From NCBI GenBank assembly GCA_944325075.1, contig CALUYU010000017.1, forward strand, positions 1 through 39,135: 39,135 nucleotides of DNA. Direction: 5' to 3'. This document shows positions 26,785-35,553 of the stretch, piece after piece. A program made the position numbers and the translations under genes. Source of the DNA: Candidatus Gastranaerophilales bacterium. GTDB lineage: Bacteria > Cyanobacteriota > Vampirovibrionia > Gastranaerophilales > Gastranaerophilaceae. The notes below the pieces were generated by a model. It saw only the letters and a list, made by a program, of their open reading frames with translations, did no database searches and had not been told where the DNA came from. Position 1 is the first letter of the stretch. Every line of letters starts with the position of its first letter.

Positions 26785-27489
26785 TTATTCTTTACGCGGG
26801 TCAATAGTTTTAACAGCTTCAGAGAATCTTCCGTAAGTTTTAATATTTTTCTCAAATGCTTCTTTAGGATCGACACCCTTTTTAATAGCGTCTAACATTT
26901 GAGGAACTTTAACATATTTATAACCGATAATTTCGTTATTTTTATCAAGACCAAGTTCAAGAACATAGCCTTCAGCAAGATCAAGGTATCTAGGCCCTTT
27001 TTGCTTAGTAGAGAAGATAGTACCTACTTTAGAGCTCAAGCCTTTTCCTAAATCTTCAAGACCAGCTCCTACCGGCAAACCGTTTTCAGAGAAAGCAGTT
27101 TGAGTACGACCGTAAACGATCTGTAAGAACAATTCTCTCATAGCGACGTTAATAGCGTCACAAACCAAGTCGGTGTTTAAAGCTTCAAGAATAGTTTTAC
27201 CCGGAAGGATTTCACCAGCCATAGCAGCGGAGTGAGTCATCCCTGAGCAGCCCAAAGTTTCGACTAAAGCTTCCTGAATAATACCATCTTTAACGTTTAA
27301 AGTTAATTTACAAGTACCTTGTTGAGGAGCGCAGCAGCCGCAGCCGTGAGTCAAACCTGAAATGTCTTTAATTTCTTTACATTTAGTCCAATCGCCTTCT
27401 TGAGGAATCGGAGCAGGTTCACCTTTAACACCGCGTTTAACGCAGCACATTTCTTCAACTTCTTTTGTAATTTGTATACGATCCAACAT
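26785..27489 (-). CDS. Fe-S cluster assembly scaffold (IscU/NifU-like)
   Basis: 234 residues from ATG 27489, which follows GGGAG; the frame continues upstream to 27558 without a ribosome site. The scaffold core is CKLTLNVKDGIIQEALVETLGCSGMTHS with C60 and C81. An N-terminal Cys-rich extension (C15, C16, C37, C50, C52, C53) is unusual for housekeeping IscU and may hold another cluster. It also has a C-terminal extension. With the GGGtGRT protein it forms a conserved pair that probably builds or delivers clusters for a particular anaerobic target. Confidence 0.88.
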   Translation of the reverse strand: MLDRIQITKEVEEMCCVKRGVKGEPAPIPQEGDWTKCKEIKDISGLTHGCGCCAPQQGTCKLTLNVKDGIIQEALVETLGCSGMTHSAAMAGEILPGKTILEALNTDLVCDAINVAMRELFLQIVYGRTQTAFSENGLPVGAGLEDLGKGLSSKVGTIFSTKQKGPRYLDLAEGYVLELGLDKNNEIIGYKYVKVPQMLDAIKKGVDPKEAFEKNIKTYGRFSEAVKTIDPRKE

Positions 27490-27615
27490 TTTTCTAACTC
27501 CCTTCAAGTTATATACAAGTAAATTGTACGTTGCTAAAAATCCTAAGTCAAGGTGCACTGAGCCGCAACGTTAAACTCTACACCGTGTAAAAAGGTATAA
27601 GAATAATTATTGGTG

Positions 27616-27643
27616 CAAAAACTTAATCTGTTTTCCAGATTAA
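27616..27643 (-). terminator. Terminator of trmFO
   Basis: TTAATCTG (27623-27630), loop TTTTC, CAGATTAA (27636-27643), with a minus-strand GTTTTTG tail, 22 nt past the trmFO stop. Confidence 0.7.
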
Positions 27644-27664
27644 ATGAGAAATGCCACTTTTTTC

Positions 27665-28972
27665 TTAATCAGTTGATAGACCCTCGAGAACCGCTATTGA
27701 ACGGTTAGAAATCATTTCGGCTTTAAGTTTTTTATTTTTTCTCTCTTTTTTAGGAAGTTCAACCGGCGGTACAAGTCCCCAATTGGAGTTTATAGGCTGG
27801 AATTTTGTGTGTTCGGCATCTGAAATATAATGTGTTAAGGCCCCAAGCATCGTTTCTTTCGGGAGTTCCAGCAAGCTCATGCCGGAAACATATCTATATG
27901 CATTTATCCCCGCAAGAAGTCCGCTTGCAATAGATTCCGTATAGCCTTCAGTGCCGGTAATTTGTCCGGCAAAAAACAAATCACGCCGTTTACGTGTTTG
28001 CAGAGTTGGGAACAAAAGTTTTGGAGAATTTATAAACGTATTTCTATGCATAACCCCGTATCGGACAATATTTGCATTTTCTAACCCCGGAATTGAATGA
28101 AGCAGCTCCTTTTGTGCTCCCCATTTTAAGTTTGTCTGAAATCCGACCAGGTTATATAATGTTTTTGCAGAATTATCTTGTCTTAACTGAACGACCGCAT
28201 AATTTTCCACCCCCGTCCGCTTATCAATAAGCCCGACCGGTTTCATAGGCCCAAACCTTAAAGTATCAACTCCACGGGATGCAAGAACCTCAATAGGAAG
28301 GCAGCTTTCAAAAAATTTCGCCCCTTTTTCAAAACTTTTTAGCTCAATTTTAGGAGAGTTAATTAGTATATTATAAAAATTTTCATACTCTTCCTTATTC
28401 ATAGGGCAGTTGATATAAGACGCTTCACCTTTATCATAGCGGCTTGCCATAAAAGCTTTTTCAAAATTTATACTTTCATACTCCACAATCGGCGCAATCG
28501 CGTCAAAAAAGTACAAATGATCACTTTGGGTAAAATTTCTGATAGAATTTGCGAATTTTTCACTTGTAAGCGGCCCTGAAGCGATAATTACAACTCCTTC
28601 GGGAATTTCCGTTACTTCTTCACGTACGACCTCAATATTTTCTTCACTACAAATCCTCTCAGTAACTTTTTTGGAAAACATCTCCCGGTCAACAGCTAAA
28701 GCGCCTCCGGCCGGCAGCGCGCATTCAAACGCTATTTGTATTAACTCTCCGCCTAAAATCTGCATTTCTTTTTTCAAAAGCCCCGAGGCGTTTGAGCAAT
28801 CAGCTGAACCCAAACTGTTTGAACATACAAATTCCGCAAAATTCCCGCTCACGTGCGCCCCGGTAGAATTTATCGGACGCATTTCATATAACTTAACTTT
28901 TATCCCTCTTTTGGCCAGCTGTAAAGCCGCTTCCGAACCAGCCAAACCGCCGCCTATAACTTTAACTTCCAT
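27665..28972 (-). CDS. trmFO: tRNA (uracil-54-C5)-methyltransferase, folate-dependent
   Basis: 435-residue flavoenzyme that makes m5U54 in tRNA using methylene-tetrahydrofolate and FADH2. The N-terminal FAD site is GGGLAGSEAALQLAKRG (7-23). Further landmarks are the CSNSLGS and EMRP motifs and FFAGQITGTEGYTESIASGLLAGIN near the C-terminus. Standard length. There is no Shine-Dalgarno site; a near-consensus promoter ends 6 nt before the ATG (28979-29007). It is divergent from the HEPN/MNT pair. Confidence 0.96.
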   Translation of the reverse strand: MEVKVIGGGLAGSEAALQLAKRGIKVKLYEMRPINSTGAHVSGNFAEFVCSNSLGSADCSNASGLLKKEMQILGGELIQIAFECALPAGGALAVDREMFSKKVTERICSEENIEVVREEVTEIPEGVVIIASGPLTSEKFANSIRNFTQSDHLYFFDAIAPIVEYESINFEKAFMASRYDKGEASYINCPMNKEEYENFYNILINSPKIELKSFEKGAKFFESCLPIEVLASRGVDTLRFGPMKPVGLIDKRTGVENYAVVQLRQDNSAKTLYNLVGFQTNLKWGAQKELLHSIPGLENANIVRYGVMHRNTFINSPKLLFPTLQTRKRRDLFFAGQITGTEGYTESIASGLLAGINAYRYVSGMSLLELPKETMLGALTHYISDAEHTKFQPINSNWGLVPPVELPKKERKNKKLKAEMISNRSIAVLEGLSTD

Positions 28973-28978
28973 AAAACA

Positions 28979-29007
28979 AGTTTACTTTCGATACAGCCTG
29001 CTGTCAA
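28979..29007 (-). promoter_or_regulatory. trmFO promoter, leaderless start
   Basis: TTGACA (29007-29002), a 17-nt spacer, TAAACT (28984-28979), then 6 nt to ATG 28972. Confidence 0.75.
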
Positions 29008-29019
29008 CAGAAAAAATTA

Positions 29020-29028
29020 TGATATAAT
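29020..29028 (+). promoter_or_regulatory. Extended -10 of the HEPN/MNT operon
   Basis: TGATATAAT ends 15 nt before ATG 29044. AGAGGTG lies in between, so this transcript has a short leader with a ribosome site, unlike the divergent trmFO. Confidence 0.6.
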
Positions 29029-29043
29029 AAAAAAGAGGTGAAT

Positions 29044-29463
29044 ATGAAAAAATCAGAACTTAGTTTAATAAATTTAGAAAATAGCTTTAATACTCTGCAA
29101 GAATGCTTTAATGATTATTGCAATCAGAAGGATGAAAAATTACAAAGTTATATCAAAGACTCTTGTATAAAACGTTTTGAATATACATATGAAACCTCAA
29201 AAAAAATTATGAATAAATTTCTTAAAAAAGAGTATGACAAAACAGAAAAGGATTTATCAATAAACAATATTTTCCGGGAAATGTACGGTCTGAACCTCAT
29301 TGAAAATTTTGAACACTGGATAGAATATAGAGAGCTAATAAATCTGACATCACATGAATATAATGACAAAAATACTTACAAAATTATAGAAGTCATACCC
29401 CGATTTATAAAAGATGTAGAATTTCTTATTAATAATTTAAACGGAGTGCTGACGGATGATTAA
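29044..29463 (+). CDS. HEPN domain protein (HI0074-like), toxin half of a TA pair
   Basis: 139 residues, all-helical HEPN fold of the 'nucleotidyltransferase substrate binding' type. In HEPN toxins an RX4HXY motif forms the RNase site; here the matching segment is I99-NLTS-H104-E-Y106, so the Arg is replaced by Ile, although an Arg lies three residues earlier. The Tyr that partner MNT enzymes adenylylate in related systems is kept. ATG 29044 has AGAGGTG upstream. It overlaps the MNT gene by 8 nt. Confidence 0.88.
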   Translation: MKKSELSLINLENSFNTLQECFNDYCNQKDEKLQSYIKDSCIKRFEYTYETSKKIMNKFLKKEYDKTEKDLSINNIFREMYGLNLIENFEHWIEYRELINLTSHEYNDKNTYKIIEVIPRFIKDVEFLINNLNGVLTDD

Positions 29464-29746
29464 GGGGATAAACGAAAAGGAAGCATTGATTATAAAAGAA
29501 ATTTTAAAAAAATATCCTTATGATTTTTATTATTATGGTTCACGCGTAAAAGGAGATTATACAAAGGCTTCTGATCTTGATGTTTTGATAAAATCAGAGA
29601 CCCCTGTCGACTATTTAGAACTTGCATCAATGGAAAGGCAATTTAATGAAAGCAAAATTCCATACCGGGTAAATTTCTCTGATTACTCTAAAATGGATAA
29701 ATCGTTTTATGAACTTATCGAACCAACGCTTGTAAGAGTATTTTAA
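29456..29746 (+). CDS. MNT nucleotidyltransferase, antitoxin half of a TA pair
   Basis: 96-residue minimal nucleotidyltransferase. GSRVKGD at 28-34 followed by SDLDVLI gives the G-S...D-x-D catalytic core (D40, D42). In characterised pairs the MNT protein silences the HEPN toxin by AMP transfer. The start overlaps the HEPN stop, so translation is coupled. Its stop overlaps the convergent aroC stop by 4 nt. Confidence 0.92.
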   Translation: MIKGINEKEALIIKEILKKYPYDFYYYGSRVKGDYTKASDLDVLIKSETPVDYLELASMERQFNESKIPYRVNFSDYSKMDKSFYELIEPTLVRVF

Positions 29747-30780
29747 ATATAGTCACCAGGGTTTACAAGCATAATTTCATTAGCAATAACGCATGCAATA
29801 CGAGCTTCTGCTACCACTGCGCAAGCCTCAACCGCACAAGTATCAGATCGTTCAAAATGAGCGGTTGTTTCAGTCATATTTGAACTATCAACAGTATTAA
29901 GAGGCGTCCTCAAAGTAGGAATAGGTTTCATAACAGCCTTTACCACAAGATCTTCCCCATTTGTCATGCCGCCTTCAACACCTCCGGCATTATTAGTTTT
30001 TCTGATAATTTTACCGTTCTCCAAAAACATTTCATCATGAAACTTACTTCCCGGAATTTTATATCCATGCTGACCGTTCCCAAAAGATACTGACTTAACA
30101 GCCGGAATACTCATCACAGCCTGGGCAATTTTTCCGTCAATAGCCCGGTCCCAATGAACATAAGACCCTAAACCAACCGGCAAATTTTCAAAAATAACCT
30201 CAAATTTTCCGCCTAACGTATCTCCAGCCTCTTTGGCCTTATCAATTTCAGAGTGAAAATCTTCTTCTGATAAACCTGCCCCTATCTGTAAAATATTTGA
30301 ACGGCACGAAATACCGTAATGTTTTAAAAATAACTTAGCAACAGCCCCAACAGCTGTTTCAATAGCTGTTTTTCTTGCGCTTGAGCGTTCCAGGATATTT
30401 CTTAAATCTTTGTGATTATATTTTACGCTTCCTGCATAATCGGCATGCCCCGGACGATATTTTGTAAAAGATTTTTCATCAGTTTCATCTTCAGGGTTAA
30501 CACTCATAATTTTCTGCCAGTTTTCGTAATCCTTATTGTAAATTACAAGAGTTAGCGGAGAACCAATGGTTTTGCCAAACCTGACTCCGGAAGTTATCTC
30601 AACCGTATCGGTCTCAATCTGCATTCTTCCGCCTCTGCCATATCCTTGCTGCCGGCGTTTAAGTTCAGAGTTAATAAAATCAACATCTATCTCAAGCCCT
30701 GAAGGCAAACCTTCAATTATAGCTGTTAAGCATTTGCCATGACTTTCACCGGCCGTTAAAAATCTGAATTTTTCCAACAT
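29743..30780 (-). CDS. aroC: Chorismate synthase
   Basis: Last step of the shikimate pathway (EPSP to chorismate, needs reduced FMN). 345 residues; family signatures GESHGKCLTAIIEGLPSG, GRGGRMQIE, and RPGHADYAGSVKY. Start ATG 30780 shares its A with the upstream stop (TAATG), so translation is coupled; an in-frame ATG at 30798 lies inside the upstream gene and is less likely because the family starts just before F-TAGESHG. No other aro gene is near. Confidence 0.96.
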   Translation of the reverse strand: MLEKFRFLTAGESHGKCLTAIIEGLPSGLEIDVDFINSELKRRQQGYGRGGRMQIETDTVEITSGVRFGKTIGSPLTLVIYNKDYENWQKIMSVNPEDETDEKSFTKYRPGHADYAGSVKYNHKDLRNILERSSARKTAIETAVGAVAKLFLKHYGISCRSNILQIGAGLSEEDFHSEIDKAKEAGDTLGGKFEVIFENLPVGLGSYVHWDRAIDGKIAQAVMSIPAVKSVSFGNGQHGYKIPGSKFHDEMFLENGKIIRKTNNAGGVEGGMTNGEDLVVKAVMKPIPTLRTPLNTVDSSNMTETTAHFERSDTCAVEACAVVAEARIACVIANEIMLVNPGDYI

Positions 30781-31559
30781 TATTTCCAAATCCCCCATTT
30801 CATCTGCAAGTTTCTAAGCTGGCCGCTGTGTTCCATAAGATCAATAGTAAAATTAACAGAATCCTTTAACTGCCGGGACTCTTCCCCTTTACGGAAAGCA
30901 ACTGCATACGGTTCTTTAGAAAACCTTTTTTCAAGAATTCTTACAGAAGGATCATCCAGAGCAAGATTATACAAAATAGTATCATCAGCAATCATAGCAT
31001 CAGCATCACCATTTTTAAGCGCAAGATAAGCCAGTCCGTAATCCTTATATCCGCGAATAATTGCCTCTGGAGCATTCATTCTTACGCCCATTTCTCCGGT
31101 TGAGCCGTAAACAATTATAATGCGTTTACCATTCAGCTGTTTTATTGTAGAAATATTATTCTTGTTTCTAACAAGAATTGCCTGGCCTGCCATGTAATAA
31201 GGTTTTGAAAAATCAACAACAATACTTCTTTGGTTTGTAACAGACATCGTTGCAATAAGTATATCAACCTTACCGGTATTTAACATTGAAATACGATTAG
31301 ACGCGGTAACCGGTACAAACTCGACGGCATTAGGGTCAGAAAAAATATGTTTTGCAATTGCACGGGCAAGGTCAATATCAAATCCCTGAAGATTACCGTT
31401 AATGTCTCTGTAACCAAAGGGTTTTGTATCACTCCTTACCCCGACAATTATTTTTCCGCGGTCTTTTATGACATTAAAATCATTTTTAGTTTTTACTGAA
31501 GAGCAGCCGCATAAAATTACACACATGACAACCAATATGCATATTAATCTTTTAAACAT
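30780..31559 (-). CDS. Amino-acid-type ABC transporter substrate-binding lipoprotein
   Basis: 259 residues. Signal sequence with lipobox LCGC, lipidated Cys at 19. Then a periplasmic binding fold of the polar amino acid type: GKIIVGVRSDTKPFGYRDINGNLQGFDIDLARAIA and DILIATMSVTNQRSIVVDFSKPYY. No permease or ATPase gene is adjacent, so it is an orphan. It has its own promoter (31591-31619) and AGAGAGG before the ATG. Translation is coupled to aroC, which suggests an aromatic or related ligand, though that is inference. Confidence 0.93.
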   Translation of the reverse strand: MFKRLICILVVMCVILCGCSSVKTKNDFNVIKDRGKIIVGVRSDTKPFGYRDINGNLQGFDIDLARAIAKHIFSDPNAVEFVPVTASNRISMLNTGKVDILIATMSVTNQRSIVVDFSKPYYMAGQAILVRNKNNISTIKQLNGKRIIIVYGSTGEMGVRMNAPEAIIRGYKDYGLAYLALKNGDADAMIADDTILYNLALDDPSVRILEKRFSKEPYAVAFRKGEESRQLKDSVNFTIDLMEHSGQLRNLQMKWGIWK

Positions 31560-31590
31560 CTAAACCTCTCTTCAGAGCTGTACCAATTTA

Positions 31591-31619
31591 ATGATATTAA
31601 AACTGTTTATTATTGTCAA
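31591..31619 (-). promoter_or_regulatory. Promoter of the binding protein-aroC operon
   Basis: TTGACA (31619-31614), a 17-nt spacer, TATCAT (31596-31591), about 32 nt before the ATG. Confidence 0.7.
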
Positions 31620-31706
31620 ATATTTCCGGTTAATTATGAATGTTTTAGCTAAAATTCTTCTATTATGTAAAGAAATATTAATTCTTATTTAAGAAAATCA
31701 AGATAA

Positions 31707-31722
31707 TGTAAATTTTTGTAAA
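31707..31722 (+). promoter_or_regulatory. TGTAAA direct-repeat motif, copy 2
   Basis: TGTAAATTTTTGTAAA, identical to 147-162, located 94 nt before the adhesin ATG. Probably an upstream activator or repressor site; the factor is unknown. Confidence 0.4.
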
Positions 31723-31815
31723 ATTTTATAGAAAATTAATCAATATTTATCACCTGTCAGCCGTTTATATAAGTATAGGAATTATTAAAAAAAATAGCAC
31801 AATGAGGATTCAGAA

Positions 31816-34800
31816 ATGAATAGAAAGTATCAACAAAATAAAAGACGTGTGGTGGCTTCAGTTTTAAGCTTATTGATGGTAATGCAGCAATCTGCAACTT
31901 ATCAGGCAGTTGCTACATCAATTACCGACATAAATGGTAATGCATTAGGGCAAATAGGCGGCCAATACCAGATCACACCTGATATGGTTAACGAGGCATT
32001 AAAAGTTGGTTTTAGAAAATTCCAAGACTTTAATTTAAGTAAAGGCGATGTTGCAAACTTTTTATTCACATACTATAACCAAGGTCAATGGCAAAATGGT
32101 AACGATTCATACCATGAATATAAAACCGGCTCAATAGATACATTTGTAGCCGCAGTAAAGAATCAGGTTAATATTAACGGTATCGTTAATACTTTAAATG
32201 ATATTGGCGGTAACGTCGGAGGGAACCTGGTATTTGTTTCCCCTAAAGGTGTTGTAGTCGGAGCAAGCGGGGTATTAAATGTTGGATCTTTAACCGTTAT
32301 GACTCCTACAGAAGGAACATTTAACAATTTAACAGATAAAATTATAACAGCGCCTTTGGCTGATGAAAACGGATTTTATGCAGCAACCGGTTCTAATGTA
32401 ACTTGGGATCCGTCTGTTCTCACAATTGACGGAAATCAATCAGTAAATATTCAAGGAAGAATTGCTGCAAACAAAAATATTGATATCCAAACCGGAACTC
32501 TTACAGCAGGTAATGGATCTATTATGATTGCCGGCGCATCAAATAATGAAAATTCAGATTACTTGAATTATTATCTTGGCAGTGATGAAGAAGCAAATAC
32601 ATTATTCAACGCACTTGTAAACAACGGTTATGATAGAACACAATCAGGAAAGATTACAATAGAAACTTCTACCGGTACAGATATTCAAAGCGGAGCAAAA
32701 GTTTATAACTTTGGTACCGGCGATATAAGTATTAATAATACAGGCGCAAACGGTATTAAAATTGCCGGTGGTGTAACCAACAGCAGCGGTCAGCTTGACA
32801 TAATTAATTCCGGGGCTGCCGGCATTAACATAAGCGGAACTGCAAAAAATACCGGAGATACAAATATTACAAACACAGGCACATCCGGGATTGATATCAG
32901 CGGAACTGTAAATAATACCGGCGATACAAATATTACAAACACAGGCACCTCTGGGATTGATATCAGCGGAACTGTAAATAATACCGGAACTTTAGATATT
33001 ACAAACTCCGGTTCTTCCGGCATTAACATAAGCGGTCTTGTTGAAAATACCGGAGTAACTAATATTACCAATGAAGCAGGCGGAATTGACGGTATTAAAC
33101 TTGCAGCAGCAGGAGATATTAAAAACCACGGTTCGTCATTAAATATTTTAAACAATGCTACCGGCGGAATTGATTTGCGCGGTGAAATTATCGGTGATGA
33201 CGGCGCTTTAATAAATATTACAAGTAATAATTCCGATGTAACAATCGGTGATTCAGCAACTGCACATAATATTCAGGCTGATGGTAAAGTTACCGTGAAT
33301 GTTACAGACGGAAGTTTCTTGAACAATGGTTTTGCTAAAACACATATTGTAACAACTAATGGTGCAGACCTTGAAATTAATACAACAAGAGGTTCTGTTG
33401 GTGAAGAAATCGGACCTTGTGACGGCGGAGTTTGTACAGGTATCGGAACTGATGCAAGAGACCTTACAAAATCCATTAACACCTCTATCGACGGAACAAT
33501 TAAAGCAATAAGCACCGGTGATGACAATGTTATCAATATGGCAAGCTTAGATAAAGATATGCATGTTGACCAGATTAAAGCAGACGGACGTGTAATGCTC
33601 CTTGCAGATGCTACAACTAAGGCCGCTGCCGAATATGATATTCTTAACAAGTCAAAAGACGGCTCAACAGCTAATGTTACAGGCGCCGGAATTTCATTAA
33701 TTGCCAGCGGCGGTATTGGTGAAGCAAATAATAAATTGACCTTTATCCAAACTAAAGGTGCATTTAATGATTCTGCAAACATAACTAACTATACTCCGAC
33801 TGCACAATATGGGGTAGATATGCTTGCAAATAAAGGTGATATAAACGTTAAAGGACTTGATAATCCGGACGGAACAAAGAGTGACACTAATGTTTGCGCT
33901 ATTGTTGCAAGAGAAGGAACCGTTAATGCAGAATTTTCAGGTGATACATACATTAGAGAAGTAACCGCAAAAGATAAAGTTAACCTTGTTAACCGCGGCA
34001 AATATATGGTAATTGATCACCTTGGTGAAGTTCCGACATATGAAGCAACCGGTGATTACTATGGAGACTACAACACTAAAATTAATCCTACTCAGGCCAA
34101 TATAACAGTCCTTGATTTAGGAACAGTTGAAGATCCTAATGTAAAACCAATTGTAGATTCAACATTAGTAATCAAAAACGGAACAATTGCCGGTAAAGGA
34201 GAAGGCCGTCCGGCACATGAACAAGACTTAAATATAACCGCAGATCACGCTTATGCCGGAGGATATGAATTCTTCATGGGCAATAAACGTGACGAAAACG
34301 GAAAATCTTACTACATTGAAAACGATGTTACAAATACTTTGACAAATGCAAATGATCCTTCAACTCCGGTATCAATCAGATCAACCGCAGTAAGAGAGGA
34401 TGATGTAACTGCAATCGGCTTAACCGGAACTGAGCGTGAATATTATTACGGCGGCAGTTCGCAAGGTGAAGATGAAGGCTATGACGGCAATAACGGGCCA
34501 AATCCTGAGGATGATGACGACAACCTTGTCGTTCCGGAAGAAGAAGATGATCCAATTACTCCTCCGGATCCGGATGATGACAGTGATTCCGATGCTGACG
34601 CAGACGCTGATGCAGATGCAGATGCAGACGCTGACGCCGATGCTGATGCAGACGCCGATGCTGACGCTGATGCCGATGCTGATGCAGACGCCGACGCTGA
34701 TGCAGATGCGGATGCAGATACAGATTCAGATCTTGATAACGATGCCGATGCTGATATAGATGCAGACGCGGATGGCGATATGGATAACGATGCCGACGCT

Positions 34801-35496
34801 GACGCGGACGCGGATGCCGATGTAGATGCCGACGCGGATGCTGACGCGGACGCCGATGCTGATGCTGACGCCGACGCGGATGCGGATGCTGATGCGGACG
34901 CCGATGCTGATGCTGACGCGGACGCGGATGCCGATACAGATACAGACACAGATATCGATAACGATAATGACAACGATAACGATAACGATTTAGACAATGA
35001 TATAGACACAGACAACGATAACGACAATGATAACGATCCAAATCCGGATCCTACACCGGATCCAGATCCGGCTCCGGATCAACCGTTACCACCGGAAATC
35101 CCTATCGATGCAAAAGCTATATCACAACTTAGAGATATTGCAGACGTAATCCCGGCAATAGATAAACGTCAAACAATCAGATTTAACCCTGGAGATATTG
35201 GTGATGTAGAATTTAGCTCAACACCTCAGGTTCAGTCAATTTCTAATATTTCAAGAGGCGGTGTCGCTCTGAAACATAATAATAGTTTGAAAGTCGGTGA
35301 CATAGTTCCAATTCACATTAAGTATGGAGATATGGAAGTCAACGCAAACGTAAAAGTTGTTTCCGCAAGCGATGTTCAGGCTGGATGTCAATTCATAGAC
35401 CTTGACCAGGCTACAGCAAATAAAATTTTATATCTAAGCATGGTTGAGCCGGAAGCCGTAGCTGTTAACGAAGCAATAGTTGGAAACAAATTCTAA
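31816..35496 (+). CDS. Large secreted filamentous adhesin (LktA-like) with Asp-Ala tract and PilZ-like C-terminus
   Basis: 1226 residues. Signal peptide about 1-32. Haemagglutinin/two-partner-secretion-type domain at about 35-190 with [21 protein letters not shown] near 134-155. Beta-helix repeats at about 295-420 ([20 protein letters not shown] units of about 19-20 residues). An Asp-Ala then Asp-Asn tract at about 921-1074 is strongly acidic, probably extended and Ca2+-binding. A Pro/Asp linker follows, then at about 1112-1226 a PilZ-like domain with R1118-x3-R1122 and N1144-x-S-x-x-G1149, the cyclic-di-GMP signature. GAGGAT lies before the ATG; TGTAAA repeats lie upstream; a strong terminator follows. 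No partner TpsB gene is in the window. A PilZ domain on an exported protein is odd. Confidence 0.88.
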   Translation: MNRKYQQNKRRVVASVLSLLMVMQQSATYQAVATSITDINGNALGQIGGQYQITPDMVNEALKVGFRKFQDFNLSKGDVANFLFTYYNQGQWQNGNDSYHEYKTGSIDTFVAAVKNQVNINGIVNTLNDIGGNVGGNLVFVSPKGVVVGASGVLNVGSLTVMTPTEGTFNNLTDKIITAPLADENGFYAATGSNVTWDPSVLTIDGNQSVNIQGRIAANKNIDIQTGTLTAGNGSIMIAGASNNENSDYLNYYLGSDEEANTLFNALVNNGYDRTQSGKITIETSTGTDIQSGAKVYNFGTGDISINNTGANGIKIAGGVTNSSGQLDIINSGAAGINISGTAKNTGDTNITNTGTSGIDISGTVNNTGDTNITNTGTSGIDISGTVNNTGTLDITNSGSSGINISGLVENTGVTNITNEAGGIDGIKLAAAGDIKNHGSSLNILNNATGGIDLRGEIIGDDGALINITSNNSDVTIGDSATAHNIQADGKVTVNVTDGSFLNNGFAKTHIVTTNGADLEINTTRGSVGEEIGPCDGGVCTGIGTDARDLTKSINTSIDGTIKAISTGDDNVINMASLDKDMHVDQIKADGRVMLLADATTKAAAEYDILNKSKDGSTANVTGAGISLIASGGIGEANNKLTFIQTKGAFNDSANITNYTPTAQYGVDMLANKGDINVKGLDNPDGTKSDTNVCAIVAREGTVNAEFSGDTYIREVTAKDKVNLVNRGKYMVIDHLGEVPTYEATGDYYGDYNTKINPTQANITVLDLGTVEDPNVKPIVDSTLVIKNGTIAGKGEGRPAHEQDLNITADHAYAGGYEFFMGNKRDENGKSYYIENDVTNTLTNANDPSTPVSIRSTAVREDDVTAIGLTGTEREYYYGGSSQGEDEGYDGNNGPNPEDDDDNLVVPEEEDDPITPPDPDDDSDSDADADADADADADADADADADADADADADADADADADADADADTDSDLDNDADADIDADADGDMDNDADADADADADVDADADADADADADADADADADADADADADADADADADTDTDTDIDNDNDNDNDNDLDNDIDTDNDNDNDNDPNPDPTPDPDPAPDQPLPPEIPIDAKAISQLRDIADVIPAIDKRQTIRFNPGDIGDVEFSSTPQVQSISNISRGGVALKHNNSLKVGDIVPIHIKYGDMEVNANVKVVSASDVQAGCQFIDLDQATANKILYLSMVEPEAVAVNEAIVGNKF
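34585..35037 (+). repeat. Asp-Ala / Asp-Asn low-complexity tract
   Basis: About 150 codons of alternating Asp with Ala, then Asn/Thr/Ser. Codons vary (GAT/GAC, all four GCN), so the repeat is kept at protein level. The two Ala-rich halves differ in codon use (see findings). Confidence 0.85.
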
Positions 35497-35506
35497 TACA
35501 ACCAGT

Positions 35507-35544
35507 GAAAATGCCGCCGGATTAAATAATCCGGCGGCATTTTC
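35507..35544. terminator. Bidirectional terminator between adhesin and pckA
   Basis: Perfect 17-bp stem GAAAATGCCGCCGGATT (35507-35523), loop AAAT, complementary arm 35528-35544. It ends both convergent genes. Confidence 0.9.
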
Positions 35545-35553
35545 ATATACCTA

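Noticed and set aside
27490..27558. Upstream start for the Fe-S scaffold
   Set aside because: It has no ribosome site, and GGGAG precedes ATG 27489.
34479..35041. Long Ser-Ala and Arg-His-rich frames opposite the adhesin
   Set aside because: They are antisense readings of the Asp-Ala codon repeat.
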